A stretch of DNA of 17,054 nt from Pseudomonadota bacterium (GCA_005788935.1 SYAK01000375.1:1-17054), one strand, 5' to 3'; shown: positions 6,802 to 14,920, counted from the stretch's first letter. The notes: generated by a model not told the origin, from the letters alone. Numbers and translations are program-made.

Positions 6802-6829
6802 CTTCTAGCAGACCTCCACTTCGCGGCAA
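6802..6829 (-). promoter_or_regulatory. Weak candidate promoter for the 104-aa gene
   Basis: On the minus strand TTGCCG (6829-6824), a 16-bp spacer and TAGAAG (6807-6802) resemble the TTGC.. and TA.... boxes seen elsewhere in the window. The leader would be about 65 nt. Confidence 0.25.
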
Positions 6830-6865
6830 GCGCCTCGGGCGCTGTGCGTGCCGAGGCGACCATGA

Positions 6866-6882
6866 TCTGACGGAATGTCAGA
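6866..6882. promoter_or_regulatory. 17-bp dyad, candidate operator
   Basis: TCTGAC-GGAAT-GTCAGA is a perfect 6-5-6 inverted repeat in the intergenic region between the divergently oriented 104-aa gene and the polysaccharide operon. A 5-bp spacer fits a dimeric repressor site. The core CTGAC-N5-GTCAG also occurs downstream of typA. Confidence 0.35.
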
Positions 6883-6903
6883 CATGTCGCCTCTGTCGCG
6901 CAG

Positions 6904-6921
6904 CTCGGCGCGGCGGCCGAG
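6904..6921. repeat. Short GC hairpin in the intergenic region
   Basis: CTCGGC (6904-6909) and GCCGAG (6916-6921) flank a 6-nt loop. It could be a terminator or operator half, but such short GC stems are common by chance here. Confidence 0.2.
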
Positions 6922-6994
6922 GGAACGCGCATGTTGCCCGACACGACCTCGGCTTCCTGGCGCCAGGGTGCGCGGATGACCGGGCGATCGCGAG

Positions 6995-7017
6995 CCACGC
7001 CCGCCTCCACGCCCGCC
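6995..7017. repeat. 11-bp direct repeat, two copies at 12-bp spacing
   Basis: CCACGCCCGCC occurs identically at 6995-7005 and 7007-7017. Spacing near one helical turn and a position upstream of the polysaccharide operon fit an activator or response-regulator site. C-rich low complexity is the alternative. Confidence 0.35.
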
Positions 7018-7027
7018 CATTGACCGG

Positions 7028-7047
7028 CATCGACTGCCATCGACTGG
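7028..7047. repeat. 10-bp tandem repeat upstream of the polysaccharide operon
   Basis: CATCGACTGC (7028-7037) is followed at once by CATCGACTGG (7038-7047), identical at 9 of 10 bases. Tandem direct repeats of about one helical turn are typical of response-regulator binding sites. Confidence 0.4.
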
Positions 7048-7065
7048 CGGGATTTGGCGTTGGAC

Positions 7066-7094
7066 GTCGAGACGGGGCATGATGCCGTCTCGAC
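7066..7094 (+). promoter_or_regulatory. Strong stem-loop in the putative leader of the polysaccharide operon
   Basis: GTCGAGACGG (7066-7075) and CCGTCTCGAC (7085-7094) are perfect 10-bp arms around a 9-nt loop. The centre can refold as GGCAT-G-ATGCC. It lies 53 bp before the preferred start at 7148. It may be a leader attenuator, an RNA-stability hairpin or a DNA operator. A possible -35 (TTGGCG, 7054-7059) and -10 (CATGAT, 7078-7083) overlap its left arm. Confidence 0.45.
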
Positions 7095-7147
7095 CGGAAC
7101 CGTCACCCGATGCATCTGCCCCCACGCACCACGCCGAGCCGCACCTC

Positions 7148-8695
7148 ATGACGAGTGCCCTCCTCACGTTCGGACTGAGCCTCGCGATCGCCACCGCGCT
7201 GACGCCGCTCGTCCTGCGCGTGGCGCGCGCGTGGCGGCTCTTCGACGCGCCCGATGCGCGCAAGGTGCACGTCCAGCCGACGCCGCGTCTCGGCGGGATC
7301 GCGATCGTGCTCGCCTTCTACGCGCCCGTCACCGGGCTCCTGTTCGTCGACGCCGGGGCGTCGCAGCTCCTGACCGACCTCGGGTCCCAGCTCATCGGGC
7401 TCTTCGCGGGTGGGCTCGCGATCGCCGCGATCGGCCTCTACGACGATCTCCGTGGTGCCAACGCGCAACAGAAACTCGTGGTCCAGGTCGCGGTTGCCGT
7501 CGCGATGGTGGCCCTCGGCTATCGCGTCGATGCGGTCACGAACCCGCTCGGGCCGCCGATCGACCTCGGCCTCCTCGCCTATCCGGTCAGCGTCCTGTGG
7601 TTCGTCGGCGCGATGAACGCCGTCAACCTCATCGACGGCCTCGACGGTCTCGCGGGCGGGATCAGCTTCATCGCCGTCGCGACGCTGCTGACCCTGTCGG
7701 TCCTGAACCAGCACCCGCTCGCGGTCCTGCTCTCGGCAGCACTCGCAGGCTCGCTCGCGGGCTTCCTGCTCTTCAACTTCAACCCGGCCCGCATCTTCAT
7801 GGGTGACACGGGCTCGCTCTTCCTCGGCTTCATCCTCGCGGCGCTCTCGATCTCGACCTCGACCAAGGCCTCGACCACGGTCGCGATCGCGATCCCGCTG
7901 CTCGTCCTCGCGATCCCGCTGCTCGACACGGCGATGGCGATCGGCCGCCGGTTGCGCGCGCACCGGCCGATCTTCTCGGCCGATCAGGACCACCTGCACC
8001 ACAAGCTGCTGCGAGCTGGCCTCACCCACCGCGGCGCGGTGCTGATGCTGTATGGCGTCGCGCTCGTGCTTGGCGCGACCGCGATCTTCGTTCGCCTCGT
8101 CCCGACCGGGCTCGGAGTGGTCTCCGTGCTCGTCGCAGGTCTCGCCCTCGTCGCGTTCATCTTGTCAGTCAGCCGCCGCGCTGGTCCGGCCACCACCCGC
8201 GCCGAGTCTGCGGTGGGCGTCGGCCTGCTCAGCCGCGCCGGTCGTGCAGCGCTCGAGCCGCGGCTCGACGCGGTCGCGACAGCCGCGTCGCTCGCGGCGG
8301 TGCTCGCCGAACTCGTCGCTTCTCCGGGCGTGATGGCCCTCGAGGTCCACGACGGCGCCCGCCCGCTCTTCACGGCCGTGCGCGAGCCGACGCCGGGCGA
8401 GTCCTTCCCGGCGCTCGTGCGGGCTCGCGTCCCGTTGCCGTCTCCGCAAGCGCCACGCGGGTGGCTCGGGATTCACCTGGCGGAGTCTGCGAACGAGGCC
8501 GACGACCCGCCGCTTGCGCAGCTCGAGCAGCTCGCTCCGCAACTCGGGGCCGCGCTGACGCGGCTTGGCTGGGTGCCGCTCCAGGACCCGGTCCTGCCGC
8601 TCGCCGATCGCGCTCACCCGGTCGCGACCGCGGCGCTTCACCTTGCCCGCACCCTGACGGGCAGGCATAAGCGCAGCCGCGTGCCCTCGGTCTGA
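7148..8695 (+). CDS. WecA/MraY-family polyprenyl-phosphate sugar-1-phosphate transferase with C-terminal extension
   Basis: This 515-aa membrane protein starts polysaccharide repeat-unit synthesis by moving a (probably N-acetyl) sugar-1-phosphate from a UDP-sugar to undecaprenyl phosphate. Residues 1-340 contain about 10-11 membrane helices and the family motifs: the DD pair at 99-100 (GLYDDLRG), NAVNLIDGLDGLAGG with D163/D166, FMGDTGS with D220, and the cytosolic histidine motif DHLHHK (H282, H284, H285). Residues about 345-515 are a soluble extension absent from the roughly 330-360-aa WecA/TagO/MraY proteins. The pattern around residues 370-480 (VMALEVHDG, RARVPLPS, GWLGIHLAES, LAPQLGAALTRL) suggests a degenerate GAF-like fold, which is an inference. 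ATG 7148 is preferred because it begins at the first membrane helix. In-frame ATGs at 7079/7082 add a disordered stretch and lie inside a hairpin. It is the first gene of a four-gene operon. Confidence 0.9.
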   Translation: MTSALLTFGLSLAIATALTPLVLRVARAWRLFDAPDARKVHVQPTPRLGGIAIVLAFYAPVTGLLFVDAGASQLLTDLGSQLIGLFAGGLAIAAIGLYDDLRGANAQQKLVVQVAVAVAMVALGYRVDAVTNPLGPPIDLGLLAYPVSVLWFVGAMNAVNLIDGLDGLAGGISFIAVATLLTLSVLNQHPLAVLLSAALAGSLAGFLLFNFNPARIFMGDTGSLFLGFILAALSISTSTKASTTVAIAIPLLVLAIPLLDTAMAIGRRLRAHRPIFSADQDHLHHKLLRAGLTHRGAVLMLYGVALVLGATAIFVRLVPTGLGVVSVLVAGLALVAFILSVSRRAGPATTRAESAVGVGLLSRAGRAALEPRLDAVATAASLAAVLAELVASPGVMALEVHDGARPLFTAVREPTPGESFPALVRARVPLPSPQAPRGWLGIHLAESANEADDPPLAQLEQLAPQLGAALTRLGWVPLQDPVLPLADRAHPVATAALHLARTLTGRHKRSRVPSV

Positions 8696-8697
8696 TC

Positions 8698-9891
8698 ATG
8701 CACATCGTCGCCCTCAATCACGTCTACTGGCCCGACTCCGCGGCGACCGCGCAGCTCCTCACCGAGCTCTGCGAGTCGCTCGCGGCCGAAGGGCATGATG
8801 TCCGCGTCCTCGCGCGGGTGGAGGCGGGCACGCCGCTCGCGGAGGTTCGCCGTGGCGTCGCCGTGACGCGGTTGCGGGGGTCTCAACTCGGCAAGCGGCG
8901 CATGTGGCATCGTATCGCCGACTATGCGTCGTTTCATGCATCGGCGGCGGCCTGCCTCGCGTCCCTGCGGCCGCGACCCGACGTCGTGCTCGCGCTGAAG
9001 ACGCCCCCCTTCATCGCGGCGGCGGCCCAGCTCGCGGTCGCGTTGCGCGGGGTGCCCGTCGTCAGCGTCGTCCAGGACCTCTACCCCGACGTCGCCTTCG
9101 CGGCGGGCCTTGGCAGCCCCGACCGCTTGCCAGGGCGGGCCCTCCGGCTCGCGACCGCGGCCTCGTTGCGCCAGAGCGCGGCCGTCGTGACGCTGTCGGA
9201 CGCGATGCGCGAGGCGGTCCTCGGTTACGGCGTGTCGCCCGGTCGCGTTCACGTCATCCCGAACTGGGCGCTCGGCGAGCTCGACGCCTTCACACGGGCC
9301 GGGCCGCCTCTGGCAGAAGCTCACGCGGCGCCGTACCGGGTCATGTACTCGGGCAACCTCGGGGTCGGTCATCAGTTCGACACCATCCTCGCGGCTGCGA
9401 CCCGGCTCGCGGATCAGCCCGTCCACTTCGCCTTCGTCGGAGATGGTGCGGCTCGCCCCGAGGTCGAGCGAGAGGTCGCGGCGCGCGGGCTCACGAACGT
9501 GTCGTTTGCGCCGCTTGCGCCACGGGAGGGCCTGGCCGAGAGCCTCGCGTCGGCCGATCTCCACCTCGTCACGATGCGCGACGCGATGGCGGGTCTCCTC
9601 GAGCCGTCCAAGCTCTACGGCATTCTCGCCGTCGGACGCCCATTTGCGTATGTCGGACCAGCTGCTACGGAGGCCGACCTCGCCGCGGCCGAGTCAGGGG
9701 CTGGCGTCAGCCTGCGGCATGGCGACGTCGATGGGCTGGTCGGCTGGATCGAGGCACAGCGGTCGGCGCCCGACCGGGGTCGGGCCGTGGGTGCCCGTGG
9801 GCAGGCGTGGCTCCGCGAGCGGCGAACCCGGGCTGGCGCGGTGGCCGCCTATGACGCGATCCTGCGCGCGTGCGCGAGGGGGGAGTCGTGA
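8698..9891 (+). CDS. Family-4 (GT-B) glycosyltransferase
   Basis: This 397-aa protein has the two-Rossmann GT-B layout. The N-terminal acceptor domain begins MHIVALNHVYWPDSAATAQLLTEL with the GHDVRVLA strand and VVSVVQDLYPDVAF. The C-terminal donor domain starts near residue 215 (YRVMYSGNLGVGHQFDTIL), with FAFVGDGAARPEVE and the EPSKLYGILAVGRP segment (E302, K305) that binds the nucleotide sugar. It most resembles the WcaI/WbuB-like branch of GT4. No signal peptide is seen, so it is cytoplasmic or membrane-associated. Probable role: adding the second sugar to the lipid-linked residue made by the preceding gene. Donor and acceptor cannot be told. The start is 2 bp after the upstream stop and the end overlaps the next gene by 4 bp, which indicates translational coupling. 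The Shine-Dalgarno sequence is weak. Confidence 0.9.
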   Translation: MHIVALNHVYWPDSAATAQLLTELCESLAAEGHDVRVLARVEAGTPLAEVRRGVAVTRLRGSQLGKRRMWHRIADYASFHASAAACLASLRPRPDVVLALKTPPFIAAAAQLAVALRGVPVVSVVQDLYPDVAFAAGLGSPDRLPGRALRLATAASLRQSAAVVTLSDAMREAVLGYGVSPGRVHVIPNWALGELDAFTRAGPPLAEAHAAPYRVMYSGNLGVGHQFDTILAAATRLADQPVHFAFVGDGAARPEVEREVAARGLTNVSFAPLAPREGLAESLASADLHLVTMRDAMAGLLEPSKLYGILAVGRPFAYVGPAATEADLAAAESGAGVSLRHGDVDGLVGWIEAQRSAPDRGRAVGARGQAWLRERRTRAGAVAAYDAILRACARGES

Positions 9892-12233
9892 GCACACGAC
9901 ATCCCGGGGAGGCCTCACCGCCCGAGTCCGAGACCTCGGGGCTCGCCACGTTGCGACCCACGGGTGAGCTGGCGGCGGGCGACGCGGGCGACGCGCGCGA
10001 CGCGGACGGCGAGGGTCTGCTCGCACTCCTCGGCGGTTATCTGCGGGTGCTGATGCGGCGCAAGCTCGTCGTGCTCGTCGTGCTCGCGGGCGTCGTCGGG
10101 GCTGGCTGGATCTGGCTCAAGCAACAGGTGCCCGTCTACCGAGCCACCGCCAAGGTGGTCATCTACAGCGAGCCTCCGCGCATCTTCCAGAACGTCCGCG
10201 ACGTCGTCGAGCTTGGCGCGCCGCGCGACTACCGCGGGCAGCTCGCGTTCTTCGAGACGCAGTACCGCATCATCCAGAGCACGGATGTCGCCGAGGCGGT
10301 GCTCGACCGCGAAGGGCTCTGGAACGACCCTCACCTCTTCGGTCTCGACCGCCTGCAGGGGCTCGACGAGGCCGCGACCGCCGAGCGGATGGCCGCCATT
10401 CATCAACCCTCCTATCTCGCCAACCGCATCAGCGTCCGTCCGGTGCCGAACTCGATGCTCGTCCAGATCGACTTTGACGACAGCGACCCAGCCTTCGCGC
10501 AGCGGCTCGTCAACGCGGTCGCCTTTGCGTATCGGGATACCAACGTTCGATACAAGCAGCATATCGTGAAGGACGCGACCACGGACCTTCAGCGCGCGAC
10601 CGACGAGAAGAGCGACGCCGTCAAGGCGGCCGAGGCGGCGCTGCAGGCGTTTGAGCGGGAGCACAACGTCGGCAGCGTCGAGTCGACGAAGGCCGCGATC
10701 GACGGGCGCATGAAGCGGCTGAACGAGGAGCTTACCGAAGTTCGCATCAAGCGCAACGCAAACGCCTCACAGTGGAAGCAGCTCTCGCGCTACGCGAAGG
10801 GGGGCGACCCCTTCGAGGTGCAGAACACGCTGCTGCTCGAGAACGCGGTCATCCGCATGCTGAAGCAGGAGCTCGTGGGGGTCGAGGCCGAGCTCGCGCA
10901 GCTGCGCGCGCGTTACCTCGAGAAGCACCCCGACGTGCTCGCGAAGGAGCAGCAGGCGGCGGCGCTGACCGAGAAGGCGCGTCGCGAGATCCGCAACGTG
11001 GCCGAGAGCGTCAGGCGGCAGCTCGACGAGGTCGCGGCGGTCGAGGCGGGGCTCGAGCAGACGCTCGCGGCGGCCCGCCAGGAACAGCAGGTGATCGCGG
11101 ACATCGCCCTCGCCTACGCCCGCCTGCAGGAAAAGCGTGAGGCCCTGAAGGAGACCGAGCAGGTCTTCTCGAAGCGCCTCGGGGAGATGTCCGAGGCGAG
11201 CCGCTTCGAGGGCAACAACGTGCGCGTCCTCGAGGAGGCCGTGTTGCCGAAAGCGCCCGTCTCGCCCCGCCGCGGAATCATCCTCGCGACCTCGGTCATC
11301 ATTGGCCTGCTGCTCGCCTTCGCGGTGGCGCTGCTCGCCGACTACGCCGACGCGACGATCAAGGACTGGCGCGACATCGAGGAGCGGCTCGCCTACAAGG
11401 TCCTCGGCGTCATCCCGATCATCGGGCTCGCGCGCAGCGGGCGTGAGCTGACTCCGAAAGAGCGGCGTGAGCGCGACCTCTTCATCCACCACAACCCGAC
11501 CTCGCTCGTCGCCGAGGCGAGCCGCGCGCTCCGCACGAACCTGCTCTTCATGGCCTCGACGCGCCGACTCGACGTGCTGCTCGTGACGTCGGCCAACCCG
11601 TCCGAGGGCAAGTCGATGATGGCCACTCACGTCGCGACCTCGGTCGCGGCCTCGGGCAGCCGCGTCCTGCTCGTCGAGGCCGACATGCGGCGCCCGCGGC
11701 TTGCGCTGTCCTTTGGCGTCGATGACGATACGGGGCTTTCGACCGCGCTCGTCGGGCTCGAGCCGCTCGAGCGTCATGTCAAGCACTCGGAGATTCCGAA
11801 CCTCGACATTCTGACTTGCGGTCCCATCCCGCCGAACCCCGCAGAGTTGCTGCATACGCCGCGCTTTCTCGAACTCCTCGCCGAGATGAAACGGCGATAT
11901 GATACGGTCATTTTTGACTCCCCGCCGCTTTTGCCGGTGTCGGATGCGCTTGTGATCTCGCAGCACGTCGACGGCGTGCTCGTCGTCGCCCGCGCCCGCC
12001 AGACGAGCCGCCACGCGCTGCGCCACGCGCTCCGGGGGCTGCGCCGCGTGCAGGCGCCCGTCCTTGGCGTCGTGCTGAACCACCTCTCCCCGCGGCGCGG
12101 CGGCGGTGACGGTGACGGTTACGGTTACGGCTACGGCTACGGTTACGGGACGTACAGCGCGACGCCCTACGGGGCTCGTCCCGAGGCAGCCCCCGCCGCC
12201 GACGCGCCGGCTCCGGAACGGGCCGACCCATGA
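9888..12233 (+). CDS. Wzc-like polysaccharide co-polymerase fused to BY-type tyrosine autokinase
   Basis: This 781-aa inner-membrane protein controls polysaccharide chain length and export. Order: cytoplasmic N-terminus; TM1 about 59-80; a periplasmic Wzz-type coiled-coil region (about 81-460, long heptad-like stretches such as AEAALQAFEREHN and LAQLRARYLEKHPDVLAKE); TM2 about 463-484 preceded by the family's Pro-rich segment (LPKAPVSPRR); and the cytosolic kinase domain. Kinase motifs: Walker A NPSEGKS (K575), Walker A' VEADMRRP (D599), Walker B VIFDSPP (D677). The tail has seven tyrosines between 745 and 761 in a Gly-Tyr repeat, the expected autophosphorylation cluster. Known role: cycles of Tyr phosphorylation tune oligomerisation with the Wzy polymerase and Wza porin. 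The GTG start 9888 overlaps the previous stop (GTGA) and has a GGGGGGAG purine run just upstream. GTG 9870 is the alternative. Confidence 0.92.
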   Translation: MSTRHPGEASPPESETSGLATLRPTGELAAGDAGDARDADGEGLLALLGGYLRVLMRRKLVVLVVLAGVVGAGWIWLKQQVPVYRATAKVVIYSEPPRIFQNVRDVVELGAPRDYRGQLAFFETQYRIIQSTDVAEAVLDREGLWNDPHLFGLDRLQGLDEAATAERMAAIHQPSYLANRISVRPVPNSMLVQIDFDDSDPAFAQRLVNAVAFAYRDTNVRYKQHIVKDATTDLQRATDEKSDAVKAAEAALQAFEREHNVGSVESTKAAIDGRMKRLNEELTEVRIKRNANASQWKQLSRYAKGGDPFEVQNTLLLENAVIRMLKQELVGVEAELAQLRARYLEKHPDVLAKEQQAAALTEKARREIRNVAESVRRQLDEVAAVEAGLEQTLAAARQEQQVIADIALAYARLQEKREALKETEQVFSKRLGEMSEASRFEGNNVRVLEEAVLPKAPVSPRRGIILATSVIIGLLLAFAVALLADYADATIKDWRDIEERLAYKVLGVIPIIGLARSGRELTPKERRERDLFIHHNPTSLVAEASRALRTNLLFMASTRRLDVLLVTSANPSEGKSMMATHVATSVAASGSRVLLVEADMRRPRLALSFGVDDDTGLSTALVGLEPLERHVKHSEIPNLDILTCGPIPPNPAELLHTPRFLELLAEMKRRYDTVIFDSPPLLPVSDALVISQHVDGVLVVARARQTSRHALRHALRGLRRVQAPVLGVVLNHLSPRRGGGDGDGYGYGYGYGYGTYSATPYGARPEAAPAADAPAPERADP
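12105..12146 (+). repeat. Hexanucleotide tandem repeat encoding the Tyr-Gly tail
   Basis: Seven in-frame 6-bp units of the form GGYKAC: two GGTGAC, two GGTTAC, two GGCTAC and one GGTTAC. They encode Gly-Asp twice and then Gly-Tyr five times at the C-terminus of the Wzc-like kinase. Slippage by one unit would stay in frame and change the number of tyrosines. Confidence 0.85.
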
Positions 12234-14908
12234 CGGAGCACCGCCGCACCAGCGGACGGCGGCGGCGGGCGCCACGCGAGGAGCCAGAGGCCCCCGACAG
12301 TGCCTTCGATGATAGCTCGAGCGTACCGCATTGGATGCTGCTCGGCCTCATCGTCACACTGCCGCTGCTGCTCGGCGGCGTTCACCCCGAGGTGCGTCTC
12401 GCGGCCCTCGGGCTCGGGCTCCTGGCACTCGGCCTGAAGGCGCGGCGTCTCCTTGCCGACGGCCGCACGCTGGAGTTCGGTCCCTGGGGGCTCGCGCTGC
12501 TCGTCGCCGCGGGTGTCGCGGTGCTGCAGTGGGTTCCGTGGCCCGCCGCAGTCGTCGGTTGGCTCTCGCCCGAGCGGCTCGTCGTGGCCGAGCGCCTCTC
12601 GGAGGTGCTCGCGGAGGCGCCGCCAGACTGGCTCTCCCTCGGCCTCGACGCGGGGCGCGTCGCGGGGGCCCTCGCGGGCCTCTCGCTCGCGTTGGTCGTC
12701 TTCCTGCTCGCGTTCCACGGGCGCCCGGGTGAGGCAGGCCGCGTGCGCGTCGTCATCGCGGTCGAGGTCGCCGCCGCCCTCGTCGTCGGGGTCGGGGCGC
12801 TGCACGCCGCGCGTGGTTGGGAGGGCCTCTTCGATGTCCACGGCGGGCCCCACGCGGGCGGCCCCTTCCCGGCGACCTTCGTCAACCCGAACCACCTCGC
12901 CGCCCTCTGCCTCCTCGCGGCGTTGTCTGCTTTCGGGGCCGCCATCGGCGACAAGCCGCGCGCGGGTTGGCACGCCGCCATGGCCGCGATCGCCGCCTTC
13001 GGCGTGCTGGCGTCGATGTCGCGCGCCAACGCGCTCCTGCTGCTCGGCGGGCTCGGCCTGGTCGTCCTGCCGTGGCTTGGCCTCCGGCTGCCCCGCCTGC
13101 TCCGCCGTGCTCCTGCGCACGAGGTCGACGCCGACAGCCCTCCGGAGCGCATCGTGCGGGCCCGCCGGCTGTCGGTCGGCCTCGCGGCCCTCGTCTTCAT
13201 CGGCCTCGTCCTCGCGGGGCCCGACCGCTGGGCCATCGAGCTCGGGACGCTGCTCCCGGAGTCTGGCGCCGAGGCTCGCCCGCTGAGCGCCCGCTTCGGC
13301 ATCATCACCGGCTGCTGGGGCGTCGCGACCGACGTCGTCGCGGCCTTCCCGTGGATCGGCGCCGGGGCCGGCAACCTGGCGCTCGCCACGCCCGCCTTCG
13401 TGGCGGACTGGACGACCGGACGCATCACCCACGCCCACCATGCTGCCCTCGAGGTCGCGGGCGAGCTCGGCCTTCCCGCCGCGATCGTCATCGGCCTTCT
13501 CGTTCTCGCGGGCTTTGCGCGGGCCTTCCGCAACCGCGGTGGCGATCCGCTCCTGTGGGGCTGCTGGGTGGCGCTTGGGGCGTTGCTCGTGCAGAACTTC
13601 GTCGACTTTTCCCTTTGGATTCCGGGTGTCGGCGTTCCAGCGATGGCGCTCGCCGGCCTCGCGATCCGCGGGCGCCACGGCCTCGTCTCAGCCCGCCCCC
13701 GCGATGGGTTGCGGGTGATGGTCGTCCTCGCCGTCGGGGTGTTCGGCCTCGTCGGCGGCCTCACCCTCGCTCCGCCCGCCGCGGTCAGCGCCGCGAGCCC
13801 AGATAGCCTCACGTCTGAAGCGGTCGCGGAGGACCGTGCCGATTGGCGTGACCTCGTCCGCTCCCACGGGGCGGACTTCAGCGTACTCGAGGCCGCGGGT
13901 GCCATGGCCGAGCGGGGTCGAGACGGGGCCGCCGCGCGTCGCCTCGCCGACGCAGCACTCGGCCTGAACCCGCGTGGTATCGGAACCTTGTCACGCGCCT
14001 TCAAGTTTGCGGTCCTCGACGGGCATGACGCTCGCGCCGTAGCCCTTCTCGAGCAGCTTTTCACGCAGGGCCACGCGGGACAGGAGGCGGCCTACGCGCT
14101 CGCTCTCGCCGCGACCGCTCGTCCGGCCGTCGCGACCGGGTTCCTCGGCTTCGATCCGGCGCGCGTCCTCCACGCGGCCGACCTCCTGCACGCCCGCGGA
14201 GAGCCGGCGGCGGCGCGAGAGCTGGTCGGCTGGGCCCTTGCGACGCTCGGCTGGCACCTCGAGCTCGTCGAGGCGTGGGCGCTGTCGGTTCCGGGGGGGC
14301 CGAGTCAGGTCGAGACCCTCGCCGACCTGGGCTCCCTTTGCCTCGCCGAGGCCGCCCGTCAGGCCGAGCGTGACCCGGCTCTCGCAGCGGAGTGGGAGCG
14401 TCTCGGGCTCTACGTCGAGGCGGGGCGTGAGGCCTTGCGCGGCCATCCGCTTGCTGCATGGTCCCGCTTCATGGCGGCCTCCGCAGCGGGGCTCCCCGAG
14501 CAGGTCTCGGGCCCGGTCGCTGTCACCACCGCAGCCGAAGCCCTGTCAGAGCGGGCGCAGGCGGGGCGGGTGCGTGCGCTCTTCCGCGCGGCTGATGTGG
14601 CCCTCGAGGCGGGTCGACTCGACCGGCTCGACGAGACGCTCGCGCTGCTCGAGCCGCTCGTCCTCGGTCACCCCGGGGCCCGCGGGCGGCGTCACGCCCT
14701 GCGCAGCCGCCGCTTTGAGCTTGGTGGCGAGACGCGCAACGCCATTCGCGAGCTGCAGCAGGCGGTTCGCCTTGAGCCTGCCGAGCCCGAGCATCATCGC
14801 CGCCTCGCCACCCTCTTCGACAAGCTCGGGGACCCCGAGGCGGCGGCTCGCTCCGTCGCCCGCGCCGAGGCCATCCTCAAGGCCGCCGCGGCCCGTTCCC
14901 TCCGCTGA
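12230..14908 (+). CDS. O-antigen ligase/Wzy-like polymerase with C-terminal TPR-like domain
   Basis: This 892-aa membrane protein has a polar Arg-rich start and then about 11-12 hydrophobic helices between residues 35 and 525. It carries O-antigen ligase/Wzy (PF04932-type) landmarks: FPATFVNPNHLAALCLL after TM5-6, and a large periplasmic loop with GAGAGNL and a His cluster THAHHAALEVAGELG (H401, H403, H404). Residues about 540-890 are soluble and helix-rich with TPR-like pairs, clearest at the end (NAIRELQQAVRLEPAEPEHHRRLATLFDKLGDPEAAARSVARAE). Most Wzy/WaaL proteins are about 400-500 aa, so the tail nearly doubles the length. The tail probably binds partners in the periplasm. Polymerase is more likely than ligase because the operon encodes a Wzc-like co-polymerase, but sequence cannot separate them. 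ATG overlaps the previous stop (ATGA). No clear terminator follows. Confidence 0.88.
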   Translation: MTEHRRTSGRRRRAPREEPEAPDSAFDDSSSVPHWMLLGLIVTLPLLLGGVHPEVRLAALGLGLLALGLKARRLLADGRTLEFGPWGLALLVAAGVAVLQWVPWPAAVVGWLSPERLVVAERLSEVLAEAPPDWLSLGLDAGRVAGALAGLSLALVVFLLAFHGRPGEAGRVRVVIAVEVAAALVVGVGALHAARGWEGLFDVHGGPHAGGPFPATFVNPNHLAALCLLAALSAFGAAIGDKPRAGWHAAMAAIAAFGVLASMSRANALLLLGGLGLVVLPWLGLRLPRLLRRAPAHEVDADSPPERIVRARRLSVGLAALVFIGLVLAGPDRWAIELGTLLPESGAEARPLSARFGIITGCWGVATDVVAAFPWIGAGAGNLALATPAFVADWTTGRITHAHHAALEVAGELGLPAAIVIGLLVLAGFARAFRNRGGDPLLWGCWVALGALLVQNFVDFSLWIPGVGVPAMALAGLAIRGRHGLVSARPRDGLRVMVVLAVGVFGLVGGLTLAPPAAVSAASPDSLTSEAVAEDRADWRDLVRSHGADFSVLEAAGAMAERGRDGAAARRLADAALGLNPRGIGTLSRAFKFAVLDGHDARAVALLEQLFTQGHAGQEAAYALALAATARPAVATGFLGFDPARVLHAADLLHARGEPAAARELVGWALATLGWHLELVEAWALSVPGGPSQVETLADLGSLCLAEAARQAERDPALAAEWERLGLYVEAGREALRGHPLAAWSRFMAASAAGLPEQVSGPVAVTTAAEALSERAQAGRVRALFRAADVALEAGRLDRLDETLALLEPLVLGHPGARGRRHALRSRRFELGGETRNAIRELQQAVRLEPAEPEHHRRLATLFDKLGDPEAAARSVARAEAILKAAAARSLR

Positions 14909-14920
14909 CGCGCCCCTGCC

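Noticed and set aside
7079..7147. Earlier start codons for the WecA-like gene (7079, 7082)
   Set aside because: They lie inside a strong hairpin and would add a disordered tail before the first membrane helix, unlike the family. They are not fully excluded.
10767..12275. Minus-strand open frame of 502 codons opposite the Wzc-like kinase
   Set aside because: The product is Arg/Asp/Glu-rich without recognisable domains, while the opposite strand has clear Walker motifs. It is a coding shadow.
12167..14064. Two long minus-strand frames opposite the Wzy-like gene
   Set aside because: Low-complexity translations that overlap each other and the well-supported plus-strand membrane protein.
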